From JAFGPL01 sp963781805 (GTDB taxonomy: Bacteria; Bacteroidota; Bacteroidia; Bacteroidales; UBA10428), in contig CAWAHF010000004.1 of NCBI GenBank assembly GCA_963781805.1, forward strand, positions 4,836,001 to 4,900,000: a stretch of DNA of 64,000 nt. The letters run 5' to 3'. The position numbers and the translations under genes are program-made. Positions 35,522-45,188 of this stretch are shown piece by piece. Each line of letters starts with the position of its first letter. Within the stretch, counting starts at the first letter, position 1. The notes under the pieces are model-generated. The model was not told the DNA's origin. It saw nothing but the letters and a program-made list of their open reading frames with translations, and did not search any database.

Positions 35522-36319
35522 ATGGCAACCCTTGAAAAAATAGATGTGCCGGTAATGGCTGATTTACATGCAAAAGGAACACCACCCGAATATCTGTTCT
35601 GGGTAGGATGTGCCGGTGCATTTGACGACAGGTATAAAAAAGTTGCCAGGGCATTTGCAAAAATCCTCAATCACCTGAAGATTAGCTATGCAGTTCTGGG
35701 CAAAGAAGAATCATGCACGGGAGACCCTGCACGCAGGGCCGGGAATGAAATGCTGTTTCAGATGCAGGCATTAAACAACATTGCAGTTCTGGATGGATAC
35801 GGCGTGAAAAAGATCATCACCATTTGTCCCCATTGTTACAATACTTTCAAAAACGAATACCCTGATTTAGGTGGAAGTTACGAGGTGATAAATTACACGC
35901 AACTAATACAGGAACACATTAAAAAGGGGAATCTTAAACTTGAAGTTGATCTTTTCAAAAATTCGAAAATTACGTATCACGATCCCTGTTATCTTGGTCG
36001 TGGCAACGGAATTTATGATACACCCCGTTTCATTCTTAACTCGATTCCTTCATCCAAAATTGAGATGAAGAAAAACAGAAGCTTCGCATTATGCTGTGGC
36101 GCCGGAGGGGGACAAATGTTTAAAGAAGCAGAAAAAGGTGATAAGGAAGTGTTTATAGAGAGAATTGAACAAGCTATTGAAACCGGTGCAGATATTGTTG
36201 CTACAGCCTGTCCTTTTTGCATGACCATGATGACAGATGGTATCAAATATAAAAACAAAGAAGAAGAAATAAAAAATCTCGATTTGGCCGAACTTGTGGC
36301 ACAGTCTTTAGAACTTTGA
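35522..36319 (+). CDS. CCG-domain heterodisulfide reductase-like subunit (HdrB-type)
   Basis: A 265-residue cytosolic protein with two cysteine-rich CCG domains. The first contains WVGCAGAFD, EESCTGDPARRAGNE and TICPHCYNTFK. The second has YHDPCYLGRGNG, ALCCGAGGGQMF and ATACPFCMTMMTDG. These bind non-cubane iron-sulfur clusters in HdrB and occur as the C-terminal part of EMO-type ETF:quinone oxidoreductases. It is encoded 46 bp behind the membrane Fe-S gene and should dock on that subunit, completing the path ETF to menaquinone. Confidence 0.85.
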   Translation: MATLEKIDVPVMADLHAKGTPPEYLFWVGCAGAFDDRYKKVARAFAKILNHLKISYAVLGKEESCTGDPARRAGNEMLFQMQALNNIAVLDGYGVKKIITICPHCYNTFKNEYPDLGGSYEVINYTQLIQEHIKKGNLKLEVDLFKNSKITYHDPCYLGRGNGIYDTPRFILNSIPSSKIEMKKNRSFALCCGAGGGQMFKEAEKGDKEVFIERIEQAIETGADIVATACPFCMTMMTDGIKYKNKEEEIKNLDLAELVAQSLEL

Positions 36320-36369
36320 ACTTAAAAATCAGAAATATTTACCCATAATAATACTTTAATATTCAAAAA

Positions 36370-38154
36370 ATGGAGAATAACACTAACCTGAAAAGCGGAG
36401 AATTTCTTGTTAAGGAAGTTAATGCCAATGATGTATTCATACCTGAAGAATTCAACGAAGAACAATTGATGATCAAACAAACCTGCGTTGATTTTCTGGA
36501 AACTGAGGTCTATCCGATTGTCGACAGGCTCGACAGCATGGAAGAGGGTCTCATGGCTCAAACACTGAAAAAAGCCGGTGAACTTGGTCTGCTTGGTGTG
36601 GCTATAGCCGAAGAGTATGAAGGTTTCGGACAATCTTTTGTTACACAAATACTTGCAGGCGATGCCCTTGGAGCAGGATATTCCTTTGCAGTAGCTTATT
36701 CGGCCGATACAGGAATCGGAACATTACCTATCATGTATTATGGAAATGAAGAACAAAGAAGAAAATATATCCCGAAACTGGCTTCAGGTGAGTACCTTGG
36801 ATCGTATTGTCTTACAGAACCGGGAGCAGGCTCAGATGCAAATTCAGGTAAAACAAAAGCGGTTCTTTCTTCTGATGGAAAGCACTATATCCTGAATGGA
36901 CAAAAGATGTGGATTACAAATGCAGGTTTTGCCGATATTCTTACAGTTTTTGCAAAAATCGATGATGATCGTTGTTTAAGTGCATTTATTGTGGAACGAA
37001 ATTTCCCCGGAATCACCTTCAATCCCGAAGAAAAGAAAATGGGGATAAAAGGTTCATCAACCCGACAAATTTTCTTCAATGATTGCATGGTACCTGTTGA
37101 AAACCTGCTTGGGAAAAGAGGTGAAGGTTTCAGAATAGCGCTGAGCATCCTTCATATGGGACGTATTAAATTGGGCGCCAATGTGCTGGGGTCAGCGCGT
37201 AAAGCTATAAACGAATCGATAAAATATGCCAACGAAAGAAAACAGTTTAACCAATTTATTTCAAGTTTTGGCGCCATTAAATATAAGCTTGCACAACAGG
37301 CAGTGAAAACTTTTGTTACCGAATCAGCTGTATTTCGGGTAAGTAGTGATATTGACGATGCTATTGCCAGAAATAAAGCAACCGGCATGGATCTGGGAAG
37401 GGCAACCATCGATGGGATCAGCCATTATGCTGTTGAGGCCGCAATTTTAAAGGTATATGGCTCTGAGGTGCTGGATTATGTGGTGGATGAATCTGTACAG
37501 ATATTTGGCGGAATGGGTTATTCGGCTGAGACCCTGGTTGAAAAAGGATACCGTGATTCAAGAATAAACAGGATTTTTGAAGGAACCAACGAAATCAACC
37601 GGATGCTTGTAGTGGACACCGCCCTGAAAAGAGCCATGAAAGGCGACTTTGATTTGTTCGGGGAAGCTAAAAAAATTGCCGCTGATTTATCCAAACTTCA
37701 GGAAGCAAATGTTGCAGGACTTGATTATTATGCCGCAAAAATGGCTTACATTAAGAATTTCAAAAAAGCCATTTTGCTCGTTATCAATAAAGCTTCTGAA
37801 ATTCTGGCTAAAAACCTGGTGAGCGAACAGGAAATTATGTTCAATATGACCGATATGATTATGGAGCTTTATGCTGCAGAATCAACACTACTGCGTGTTC
37901 AGAAGCTGGAAGGAATCAGAGGCGCTGACGCTGTGAAGCTTTACAAAGATATTCTTGATATTGAAGTATACGATGCTGCTGACATCATTATGAAAGCCGG
38001 AAAAGATGCGCTATGTTCTTTTGCACCGGATGATCAGCTCCCGGCATTGTTAAAGGCTTTGGAAACACTTACCAAAGTAGGGCCTGTGAATATAAAAGAT
38101 GCCAGAAGAAGGATAGCCGATAAGATGATCGAGGAGAATAAGTATATTTTCTAA
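36370..38154 (+). CDS. Acyl-CoA dehydrogenase (long, VLCAD-like form)
   Basis: A 594-residue FAD enzyme that introduces the alpha-beta double bond in acyl-CoA. The family core occupies residues ~30-420: GSYCLTEPGAGSDANSGKTK and KMWITNAGFADILTVFAK bind FAD and substrate, and the catalytic base is E404 in IFEGTNEINRML. The C-terminal ~170 residues are an extra helical domain, as in very-long-chain enzymes and the common Bacteroidota form. It closes the etfBA-oxidoreductase operon and is followed by a terminator. The chain length preferred cannot be read from sequence. Confidence 0.92.
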   Translation: MENNTNLKSGEFLVKEVNANDVFIPEEFNEEQLMIKQTCVDFLETEVYPIVDRLDSMEEGLMAQTLKKAGELGLLGVAIAEEYEGFGQSFVTQILAGDALGAGYSFAVAYSADTGIGTLPIMYYGNEEQRRKYIPKLASGEYLGSYCLTEPGAGSDANSGKTKAVLSSDGKHYILNGQKMWITNAGFADILTVFAKIDDDRCLSAFIVERNFPGITFNPEEKKMGIKGSSTRQIFFNDCMVPVENLLGKRGEGFRIALSILHMGRIKLGANVLGSARKAINESIKYANERKQFNQFISSFGAIKYKLAQQAVKTFVTESAVFRVSSDIDDAIARNKATGMDLGRATIDGISHYAVEAAILKVYGSEVLDYVVDESVQIFGGMGYSAETLVEKGYRDSRINRIFEGTNEINRMLVVDTALKRAMKGDFDLFGEAKKIAADLSKLQEANVAGLDYYAAKMAYIKNFKKAILLVINKASEILAKNLVSEQEIMFNMTDMIMELYAAESTLLRVQKLEGIRGADAVKLYKDILDIEVYDAADIIMKAGKDALCSFAPDDQLPALLKALETLTKVGPVNIKDARRRIADKMIEENKYIF

Positions 38155-38179
38155 ATATAGGTTACAAACTACAAATTTA

Positions 38180-38206
38180 AAAAATCCCGTAAGGGATTTT
38201 TTTTTG
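38180..38206 (+). terminator. Terminator of the etf/acyl-CoA dehydrogenase operon
   Basis: AAATCCC-GTAA-GGGATTT followed by a T9 tract, 26 bp behind the dehydrogenase stop. The remaining ~275 bp to the next gene are AT-rich, and I see no gene or clear promoter there. Confidence 0.88.
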
Positions 38207-38481
38207 CCCGTTAATAGAAATAATTCTAATTGATAGATCTCATCTATTTACGATGATTTATATCACCTGTACAATTAGGTTAGTTAAATATAATTAGCCC
38301 TAACTTTAATAATAAAAGATTTAATATCGTTTAGTTAAGGATATTTATTTTCCTCTCCCTATAGCGTTTCAAGATGAGATGTACCTGTATGGTCTTAACA
38401 AACCGACATTGATACAAGATTCACGTTATTATTTGAATTTTGGTTATTCTCAAGTATAAAATTATTTAAAATAAAATGATT

Positions 38482-41400
38482 ATGAAGAAATTGTACTATT
38501 TATTGATGGCAATGATATTTATGTCATGCCAGGTTTTTGGTCAAAGTCCGGTTATTGTAATTAATCAGGGTGCTTTATCGGAAACGCTGAATTTAGATGA
38601 CTCACTATTAATAAAAATACCTGTTGCAAATAACGGTAACAGGGATTTATACTGGACAGTAAAAAAGCAATCGCCGTCGGTGGATTTTACAAAAGATGAT
38701 TATGCTGATTGGGAACAATATCCTAATCAGGATAGATTAACCCGGGATATATGGATTACAAGAAAAAATTCACAGGGAATTTTCAATTTTGTCACTGAAG
38801 GTAATTATGATGATAATATTTCACCCGAAGGAACTTTATGGTCATTCGGAAAATCATCAGATCTTACAATTGGAGATTATTCTTTATGGGTAAATGCAAT
38901 TGACTGGGATCCTCCCAGAATGGTTAATAAACCGATGTCGATGTACCTCCCAAAATACAATGAATTTGTTGATATTACATTTAAAAGTTGGACGGAAGGA
39001 GGAAATGGGGGAGGATTTTCTTATACACGGACAGGTGTTACGCCATGGATTAATTTCAAGAATAAATCAGGTATAGTACTGCCCGGTAATACAGATACTT
39101 TGTATATTAAAATTGATGCCTCGGATATTTATGGGGGATCCTACCAGGCAGAAATTATTGTTGAGAGTAATGATATTATCAAACCGAAAGTAAGTATTCC
39201 AATAAGTTTACAGGCTAATGGAATTTCGGAATATTCAGCGCCGGTAAAAACCCTTGATTTTGGCGATGTGATGCTGGGAGATACTGTCTCAATGCCATTG
39301 ACTCTTATTAACCAGGGATTGGGAGAATTGATCATATCAGGAATTACAAGCAAAACAGGCGCTTACTTCATCAAATCGCTGCCTGTTAAATTTCCGGCAA
39401 TTAATGAATCAGAACTTTATTATTCTTTTGTACCCTCAGAAGTAAAAGTTTATGATGACACGATAGTCATCTTTACCAACGATCCGGTTAATCCAACAGA
39501 TACTATAATTATAACTGGTTCAGGTGTATTGCCTGTTAATATTAACGTGGATTTAACCCCAATTGAACTGGATATTGAAGCCGGAAACTTTGATATGGTA
39601 ACATTAAGTATCGGAAATACCGGGAATGGACTTTTAAGCTGGGAAATCAATCCAACTTTAAATTCTCCTCCGGTATTATTTATGAAACAGAATTATGCCG
39701 ATTGGAGACTTGCTGTAAATCAGGACAGGATATTGCAGAATACCTGGATAACAAGGGCAAACGATAAGGGTATATTTAATATTGCAGCGGAGGAAACTTA
39801 TGATAACGTCACTTCTCCATCCAATACATTATGGAGCTTTGGCAATACAAAAGAGCTGAACGCTTTAGACTATGAATTATGGGTTGATGCCGTGAGTAAC
39901 GATCCCCCATCCATGGTCGGAAATGTTATTTCAATGTGGGTGTTATCCGAAGCAAAATATTTTGACATTCTTTTCAATGGGTGGACTTCAAATGCCAATG
40001 GAGGAGGTTTTTCATATTCCCGTACTGAAGTACCGGGCTGGTTGAAAGCATCTGCATACAATGGCACAGTTGCCCAGGGTTCCAGTGAAGATATATCAGT
40101 AATACTTGATGCCACCGTGCTTAATACAGGTGTTTACCAGGCTTATCTGGAGATAATTTCGAATGATCCTGCTAATAAAAAGCAACTAATACCTGTTACA
40201 ATTAATGTAACCGGTCAGCCAACGATCAATACAAACCCTCTTACGGTTGATTTCACTGATGCATTTTTAAATTTTAAAGATTCGGTTAAACTGGATATAA
40301 TTAATACCGGTAGCGATGATTTGGTGATAACAGATATTTCCACATCGCTCGCGGTATTTTCAGTCAATAAAAAGGTACTGACAGTACCACCTAAACAAAG
40401 CAGGAATATTATGGTTTATTTTATTCCGCTTGCTGCATCCAATTACACCGATACCCTGGTGATTGCTTCCAACGATTTGGATTCGGCTTTGTTTGAAGTT
40501 CCTCTTTCTGGTAATGCTGTGCTTCCCCCGGTAATTTCAATTTCACCATTATCATACAGCAAGAGCCTGAATTATGGTGAAACATCTGTTTCTACCCTTA
40601 AAATTAAAAATACAGGCGATACTGATCTGGAATTGGAACTTTATTTACAATCAACAAATCCTGCTGTTACTATTAAAAAGGAAAACTGGGCAGACTGGAA
40701 ACTTTCATTAAACCAGGACAGGATTACCGATAAAGTATGGATTACACGTGCAGATGATCAGGGTTTAATTAATCTTGCAACGGAGAATACCTATGATAAC
40801 GCAGTTTCACCTGAAGGTACACTGTGGTCATTCGGTTATACGTATGAAAACATACCAGGTAATTATGACGTTTGGAGAGATGCAGTTTATCCTCCTCCTT
40901 CTATGGTAGACAATATGGTTTCCATGTACATCATTTCCCAGAACAGGTATTTTGATATCCTTTTCCATGACTGGACAGAAAGTGGACAGGGAGGAGGATT
41001 TTCCTATACAAGGACCGAAGTCCCAGCCTGGCTTAGTTTATCATCATACAGCAATACCATTCTTCCGGGTGATTCTGTAGAGATCGATCTTTCATTCGAT
41101 GCAACTGCAACATTGGGTGGAAAATACACTTCCGAAATAGTTTTATCAAGCAATGATCCGGCAAATAAATTGGTAAAAATACCTGTGGATATTTTAATTA
41201 CAGGATCTCCTGAAATCAGTGCAACTGATACCCTGAATTTTGGAAATACTTTTACAGATCTAAACTATACCTTGCCGTTAGAAATATCAAATTCAGGCAC
41301 CGATACGTTGCGAATTTCCAATATTACTGTAAAAAGCACCAATTTTTCGGTTGGTAGCGGATCAATAGTCATTGAAGCAAATGGTAAAAAATCTGTTAAT

Positions 41401-43548
41401 ATAACATTTTTAGCCGGTATGGAGGGTATCTATAAAGATACGCTTACCATATACAGCAATGCATCATCCAACTCTGAATTACAGGTCATTCTTACAGCAA
41501 AGACAATAGTAAGGCCTGGCTTGTTTACTCCTTCGGAGTTGTCATATAATTTACCAACGGATTCAATTATCTATGATACTATTAGTTTGGAAAATATAGG
41601 AAGTACTGATTTAGCCTATATTTTTAATATTAGCCTGGATCAGGTTTTTGTAAACCTGAATCAGCACTTTTCAGATATTATTGATCAGGTACCCAATAGT
41701 TATAATTTTATCTATGACGGAACAAATAGTATTGATGATGGCGGGAACGATATGTATGATGATGGCAACATCTTGAACTCCAATCTCGGCAGTGTCTTAT
41801 ATTCTGATGACATAATAAAACAGGGTAATGTCTGGTTTGGTGATAATACCAGGTATTTTACACGGGAATTGCCACGTTTATTTGTTATGGCTGCCGATCT
41901 TAATCATATAGACCAGTTCTTTATATCTGGAGATAATGGCGCCGACGGCGGCGGAACATCCGATACAACAAGACTTGAATATGAAAATTTGGGTATAACA
42001 TATCAGGGATTCGTAAAACGGGTTTATAATGCAGGAGATCCTTCAATAAATCATTTAATTATCGTTAGAAAAGATAACAGCCTTGTACATAAATACACTA
42101 CCAATACTAATGACGATTACCATGCGGTTGAAGGCCTTGATGGGACAAATAGAATATATTACTTATTATATGCGGGTTCGGGTGGAACATATATTAATAA
42201 CGCAGCAACGCAGAATATTTTTAAAACTTTTGTAGACAGCATTCTGGTTGTCCGTGATTTCAATAATTATATTCAACCTCCAAACTGGATTGAAAACATC
42301 TGGCCAACTGATACATTAGCGCCTGGTGCAGAAAAACTTCTGCCGATTGTTATTAATACAACCGGATTGAAAGAAGGTACTTACCAGAAGGATATTACAC
42401 TTGATATGAGTCTGCCTTTTAATTTCACTTATAATTTACCTGTTACTTTAAAAGTGGAAAACCTGACAGTGTTAAGTCCAATTGCAGATACTACAGTTAA
42501 TGAAGGATTCGTGTCATTTGATCTGAACCTGATGGATAAATTTATGACTAACAGGGGTGGTACTCCTTCATTTCTTGCGATAAGTAGCAATACAAATGTT
42601 GCAACAGCTTCTGTTAATAACACATTGTTGCATCTGACTGAAACCGGGACTGGAAATACTTTGGTAACAGTGAGGGTTGATGACAACAATGGCACTGCAT
42701 TGTTCGACGATTTTATGTTAACTGTTAATGCCGCACCAAAAGTATCAAATTCGATTAGCGATACAACTATGAACCAGGGATTTGCTATTTATACAGTAAA
42801 CCTTGCCGGAGTATTCTCCGATACTGATGATACTTCGTTGATATATACTGCGCTTAGTTCAGCCATAAATGTAGTAACTGTTAATATTGCCGGAAGTACC
42901 TTAACCATTAGCGAAGCAGGGAATGGTAGTTCAACAATTACTGTTGAAGCAACAGATTCACGCGGATTAAAAGCATCCGATGTATTTACCTTTAATGTCA
43001 ATGGCAAACCGGTGGTTTCCCCGATTAGTAATATTACAGTAAATGAAGGATTTGCTTCTGATACAATTAATATGGCAATGTATTTCAGCGATCCTGAAAG
43101 CGGTATCCTGACATTCAGCGCCCTAAGTTCAAATACTTCAGTTGTGACAGTGTCTATTAACGGTACAACACTCACTATTTCAGAAGTTGGTACTGGTGCT
43201 TCAAATTTAACTGTAACTGCAACCGATCCACTTGGAGCTGAAAATTCTGGTGAATTTAGTTTCACTGTTAATCATGTAACAGGAATTGAGTTATCGAATG
43301 CAGGAATCAAAAGGCTATACCCAAATCCTTCTTACGGTATAGTATATCTTGAATTGAAAAGCATACCTGCTGCAGATGTCTTAATAGAGATTAGTGATTT
43401 GAGCGGCAGAGTTGTATACCTGAATAAATTTCCTTCAGCAACAGGGGAAATTGAAATTAACCTTTCCAAACTGATTAAAGGTATATATCTTGTAAAATAT
43501 TCATATAACAACATTAATCATTTTGAGAAAATCACTTTACTGGATTAA
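38482..43548 (+). CDS. Large T9SS-secreted surface protein with triplicated module
   Basis: A protein of ~1688 residues. It has an N-terminal signal (MKKLYYLLMAMIFMSCQVFG). Three copies of a ~330-residue module follow, beginning near 38,690, 39,690 and 40,680. Each shares the pattern ADW-x-NQDR-x-WITR, TLWSFG, SMW/Y, GGGFSY(T/S)RT and WL, followed by an ASH/'choice-of-anchor D'-like beta domain (SNDPANK; DTLVIASNDLDS). An Asp/Asn-rich stretch (DGTNSIDDGGNDMYDDGN) may bind calcium. Three cadherin-like repeats (residues ~1340-1600, TVNEGFASDTINMAMYFSDP type) come next. The end is a type A T9SS sorting domain (LYPNPSYGIVYLEL to KITLLD). It should be exported by the T9SS and anchored on or released from the surface; no enzyme motif is seen. 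Start 38482 is chosen over ATG 38476 because it gives MKK. Confidence 0.88.
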   Translation: MKKLYYLLMAMIFMSCQVFGQSPVIVINQGALSETLNLDDSLLIKIPVANNGNRDLYWTVKKQSPSVDFTKDDYADWEQYPNQDRLTRDIWITRKNSQGIFNFVTEGNYDDNISPEGTLWSFGKSSDLTIGDYSLWVNAIDWDPPRMVNKPMSMYLPKYNEFVDITFKSWTEGGNGGGFSYTRTGVTPWINFKNKSGIVLPGNTDTLYIKIDASDIYGGSYQAEIIVESNDIIKPKVSIPISLQANGISEYSAPVKTLDFGDVMLGDTVSMPLTLINQGLGELIISGITSKTGAYFIKSLPVKFPAINESELYYSFVPSEVKVYDDTIVIFTNDPVNPTDTIIITGSGVLPVNINVDLTPIELDIEAGNFDMVTLSIGNTGNGLLSWEINPTLNSPPVLFMKQNYADWRLAVNQDRILQNTWITRANDKGIFNIAAEETYDNVTSPSNTLWSFGNTKELNALDYELWVDAVSNDPPSMVGNVISMWVLSEAKYFDILFNGWTSNANGGGFSYSRTEVPGWLKASAYNGTVAQGSSEDISVILDATVLNTGVYQAYLEIISNDPANKKQLIPVTINVTGQPTINTNPLTVDFTDAFLNFKDSVKLDIINTGSDDLVITDISTSLAVFSVNKKVLTVPPKQSRNIMVYFIPLAASNYTDTLVIASNDLDSALFEVPLSGNAVLPPVISISPLSYSKSLNYGETSVSTLKIKNTGDTDLELELYLQSTNPAVTIKKENWADWKLSLNQDRITDKVWITRADDQGLINLATENTYDNAVSPEGTLWSFGYTYENIPGNYDVWRDAVYPPPSMVDNMVSMYIISQNRYFDILFHDWTESGQGGGFSYTRTEVPAWLSLSSYSNTILPGDSVEIDLSFDATATLGGKYTSEIVLSSNDPANKLVKIPVDILITGSPEISATDTLNFGNTFTDLNYTLPLEISNSGTDTLRISNITVKSTNFSVGSGSIVIEANGKKSVNITFLAGMEGIYKDTLTIYSNASSNSELQVILTAKTIVRPGLFTPSELSYNLPTDSIIYDTISLENIGSTDLAYIFNISLDQVFVNLNQHFSDIIDQVPNSYNFIYDGTNSIDDGGNDMYDDGNILNSNLGSVLYSDDIIKQGNVWFGDNTRYFTRELPRLFVMAADLNHIDQFFISGDNGADGGGTSDTTRLEYENLGITYQGFVKRVYNAGDPSINHLIIVRKDNSLVHKYTTNTNDDYHAVEGLDGTNRIYYLLYAGSGGTYINNAATQNIFKTFVDSILVVRDFNNYIQPPNWIENIWPTDTLAPGAEKLLPIVINTTGLKEGTYQKDITLDMSLPFNFTYNLPVTLKVENLTVLSPIADTTVNEGFVSFDLNLMDKFMTNRGGTPSFLAISSNTNVATASVNNTLLHLTETGTGNTLVTVRVDDNNGTALFDDFMLTVNAAPKVSNSISDTTMNQGFAIYTVNLAGVFSDTDDTSLIYTALSSAINVVTVNIAGSTLTISEAGNGSSTITVEATDSRGLKASDVFTFNVNGKPVVSPISNITVNEGFASDTINMAMYFSDPESGILTFSALSSNTSVVTVSINGTTLTISEVGTGASNLTVTATDPLGAENSGEFSFTVNHVTGIELSNAGIKRLYPNPSYGIVYLELKSIPAADVLIEISDLSGRVVYLNKFPSATGEIEINLSKLIKGIYLVKYSYNNINHFEKITLLD

Positions 43549-43570
43549 GTAGTGTGATTGCTAAAAATGA

Positions 43571-43600
43571 AAAACGCCGGTTAATTAACCGGCGTTTTTT
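43571..43600 (+). terminator. Terminator of the T9SS protein gene
   Basis: AAAACGCCGGTT-AATT-AACCGGCGTTTT with a T run, 22 bp behind the stop. Strong, symmetrical hairpin. Confidence 0.92.
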
Positions 43601-43928
43601 ATTTCAAAGAAATCTGAAATTGAATCGGGATATAAATTTTTCTGCTTATGTATTTGAAATGCAATTCTCAGTGTTGATTTAGCAACAATCAGGAAAAAAG
43701 TACAGGGAACAAAAAGAATTCAATTGAATTTTCAATTCTTCATAACTTGTTTATAATTTCTAATCCAAAAATTTTATATGGGGGACTTTTGAGCTTAACT
43801 TTGAACCAATATATCTTACAATTGTTGAAAGTTCATAACCAGTTTTCAGGGGTTTATCAAAAAATGAAATCAGGTAATTCAATATATATTATTTTTGTAG
43901 TGTGTTATTACTCTAATAATTTCTCACA
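43601..43928. other. AT-rich intergenic region
   Basis: About 330 bp. A TATTTTTG -7-like box at 43890-43897 lies 31 bp before the next gene. A 61-codon frame at 43747-43932 looks random and overlaps that gene start, so it is not called. Nothing else is seen. Confidence 0.4.
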
Positions 43929-44384
43929 ATGAAGGAACTGATACAACGAGCGATTACCATCCTGAAACTTCATGTAAAAAACAATCTTGAAGTTATAAAT
44001 CAAAACCAATCAAAAATTAAAGAAATTCTCAAAGCGCCTGCTTCTTCCGAAAGATCGGTAAACTTTGAAAAGCATTACGAGGTGAATAAGAACCTGTTGT
44101 CGGAGAACAACGACTTTATTAACGTGCAGCTTACCCTGATAAATTTTCTGGAAAAGTATAAGAACACACCCATTTTGCAGGAAGTTCAGCCACTGGTGGA
44201 TATCACCTCAGTAAACGATGAGGAAGAAATTTTTACCTTAACTGTTTCTGGCAGCCTTCCGTTTGATAAGGACCATCCAAATTATAACGATGAACCATTT
44301 TTTATTAAACTTCTTGATTATTACCAGGAAAGAGAAGAATATGAAAAATGTCATAACTTACTGAATAGCAGACAGAATTCTTAA
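43929..44384 (+). CDS. Hypothetical protein, 151 aa, N-terminal coiled coil
   Basis: Unrecognised. The first ~90 residues are predicted helical with a heptad-like pattern (MKELIQRAITILKLHVKNNL; NQNQSKIKEIL), followed by a beta-like segment EEEIFTLTVSGSLPFDKDHP and a short C-terminal helix (LLDYYQEREEYEKCHNLLNS). No signal peptide or membrane segment. It has its own -7-like box and a clear terminator, which supports a real monocistronic gene. Confidence 0.65.
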   Translation: MKELIQRAITILKLHVKNNLEVINQNQSKIKEILKAPASSERSVNFEKHYEVNKNLLSENNDFINVQLTLINFLEKYKNTPILQEVQPLVDITSVNDEEEIFTLTVSGSLPFDKDHPNYNDEPFFIKLLDYYQEREEYEKCHNLLNSRQNS

Positions 44385-44405
44385 ACAATAGCAAAATAAT
44401 GATAA

Positions 44406-44430
44406 TGCCGGATTTATTCCGGCTTTTTTT
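44406..44430 (+). terminator. Terminator after the 151-aa gene
   Basis: GCCGGA-TTTAT-TCCGGC followed by TTTTTTT, 22 bp behind the stop. Confidence 0.88.
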
Positions 44431-44531
44431 ATGATGTTCGGCTAGTATTCCAGCCATCGTCGAATTTAACTTTACTAGCTTCCATTCAAAAAAAGACGAG
44501 GCAAAACCTCGTCCAATCCAGTATGGTATCA

Positions 44532-45149
44532 TCAACAACCGCCCTGAACCCTTTTCTTCACGGGTCGTTTAATTATGGGCTTATCAAGTGTAACCGGAGT
44601 TTCGGTAGATTCCTGCAATTGCGCTCCGCCTAACGCCTGAGATGCGCCCATCCTGAACTGGTATTTGGCAATCTCTTCGTCTGGCGAGGTACTGGCCGGA
44701 TGCACCGGGTTCATAATGGTTTCGGCCCAGTAATTAAGTCCGCCCATCAGCACATAATTGTTCAGATAGCCGAGCTGCCTTGTAATCATCCAGGCGTCGT
44801 TGGCATCCACACTTCCATTGGAATAGAAAATATTTTGTTTTACATCCTGGTTAATGATGTCTGCATACTCTTCATTTAATAAATCAGGAAGTGGGATATT
44901 GATGGCTCCAGGCAGGTGAAATTTATCATATTCGCTTTGTGGCCTGACATCGATAAGCTGAATAGATGGATCTTTGTTTACAAGCAATGCAGCCACTTCA
45001 TCGGGACTGTAATATTTCATTTTGGTTTTCGACTCCTCGAGCAGCTGCTTTGGAGTGAGTTTATAAACGTGCGTTGTGTTTTGAGGAACAGCAGCGATTA
45101 TCAATCCCATTCCTATTACAACAACCGATAAAATAATTCGTACTTTCAT
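44532..45149 (-). CDS. Exported rhodanese-fold protein with C-terminal GGC
   Basis: A 205-residue protein with an N-terminal signal or anchor (IILSVVVIGMGLIIAAV) and a rhodanese domain at residues ~45-145 (SPDEVAALL, LIDVRPQSEYDKFHLPGAIN with IPLPDL, GYLNNYVLMGGLNYW). At the catalytic-loop position the expected Cys is Ser (IFYSNGSV, S110). The only cysteine in the whole protein is C205, the last residue, in KKRVQGGC. A flexible tail (residues ~150-205) precedes it. It is the last gene of the psrABC-YeeE cluster. I infer that the terminal cysteine may carry a persulfide or receive sulfur from the transporter or reductase. This is not established, and a simple inactive rhodanese remains possible. 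Confidence 0.82.
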   Translation of the reverse strand: MKVRIILSVVVIGMGLIIAAVPQNTTHVYKLTPKQLLEESKTKMKYYSPDEVAALLVNKDPSIQLIDVRPQSEYDKFHLPGAINIPLPDLLNEEYADIINQDVKQNIFYSNGSVDANDAWMITRQLGYLNNYVLMGGLNYWAETIMNPVHPASTSPDEEIAKYQFRMGASQALGGAQLQESTETPVTLDKPIIKRPVKKRVQGGC

Positions 45150-45188
45150 AATGATTTCGTTTTAATAGTCATAGTATTACCAAATATT

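Noticed and set aside
38690..41500. Regularly spaced repeats as possible CRISPR
   Set aside because: The period of ~990 nt is a protein module within one intact frame; no CRISPR array was seen in the window.
42789..43265. 158-codon minus-strand frame
   Set aside because: Antisense shadow of the cadherin-like repeats of the T9SS protein.
43747..43932. 61-codon plus-strand frame
   Set aside because: Random-looking composition, overlaps the next gene and contains its promoter-like box.
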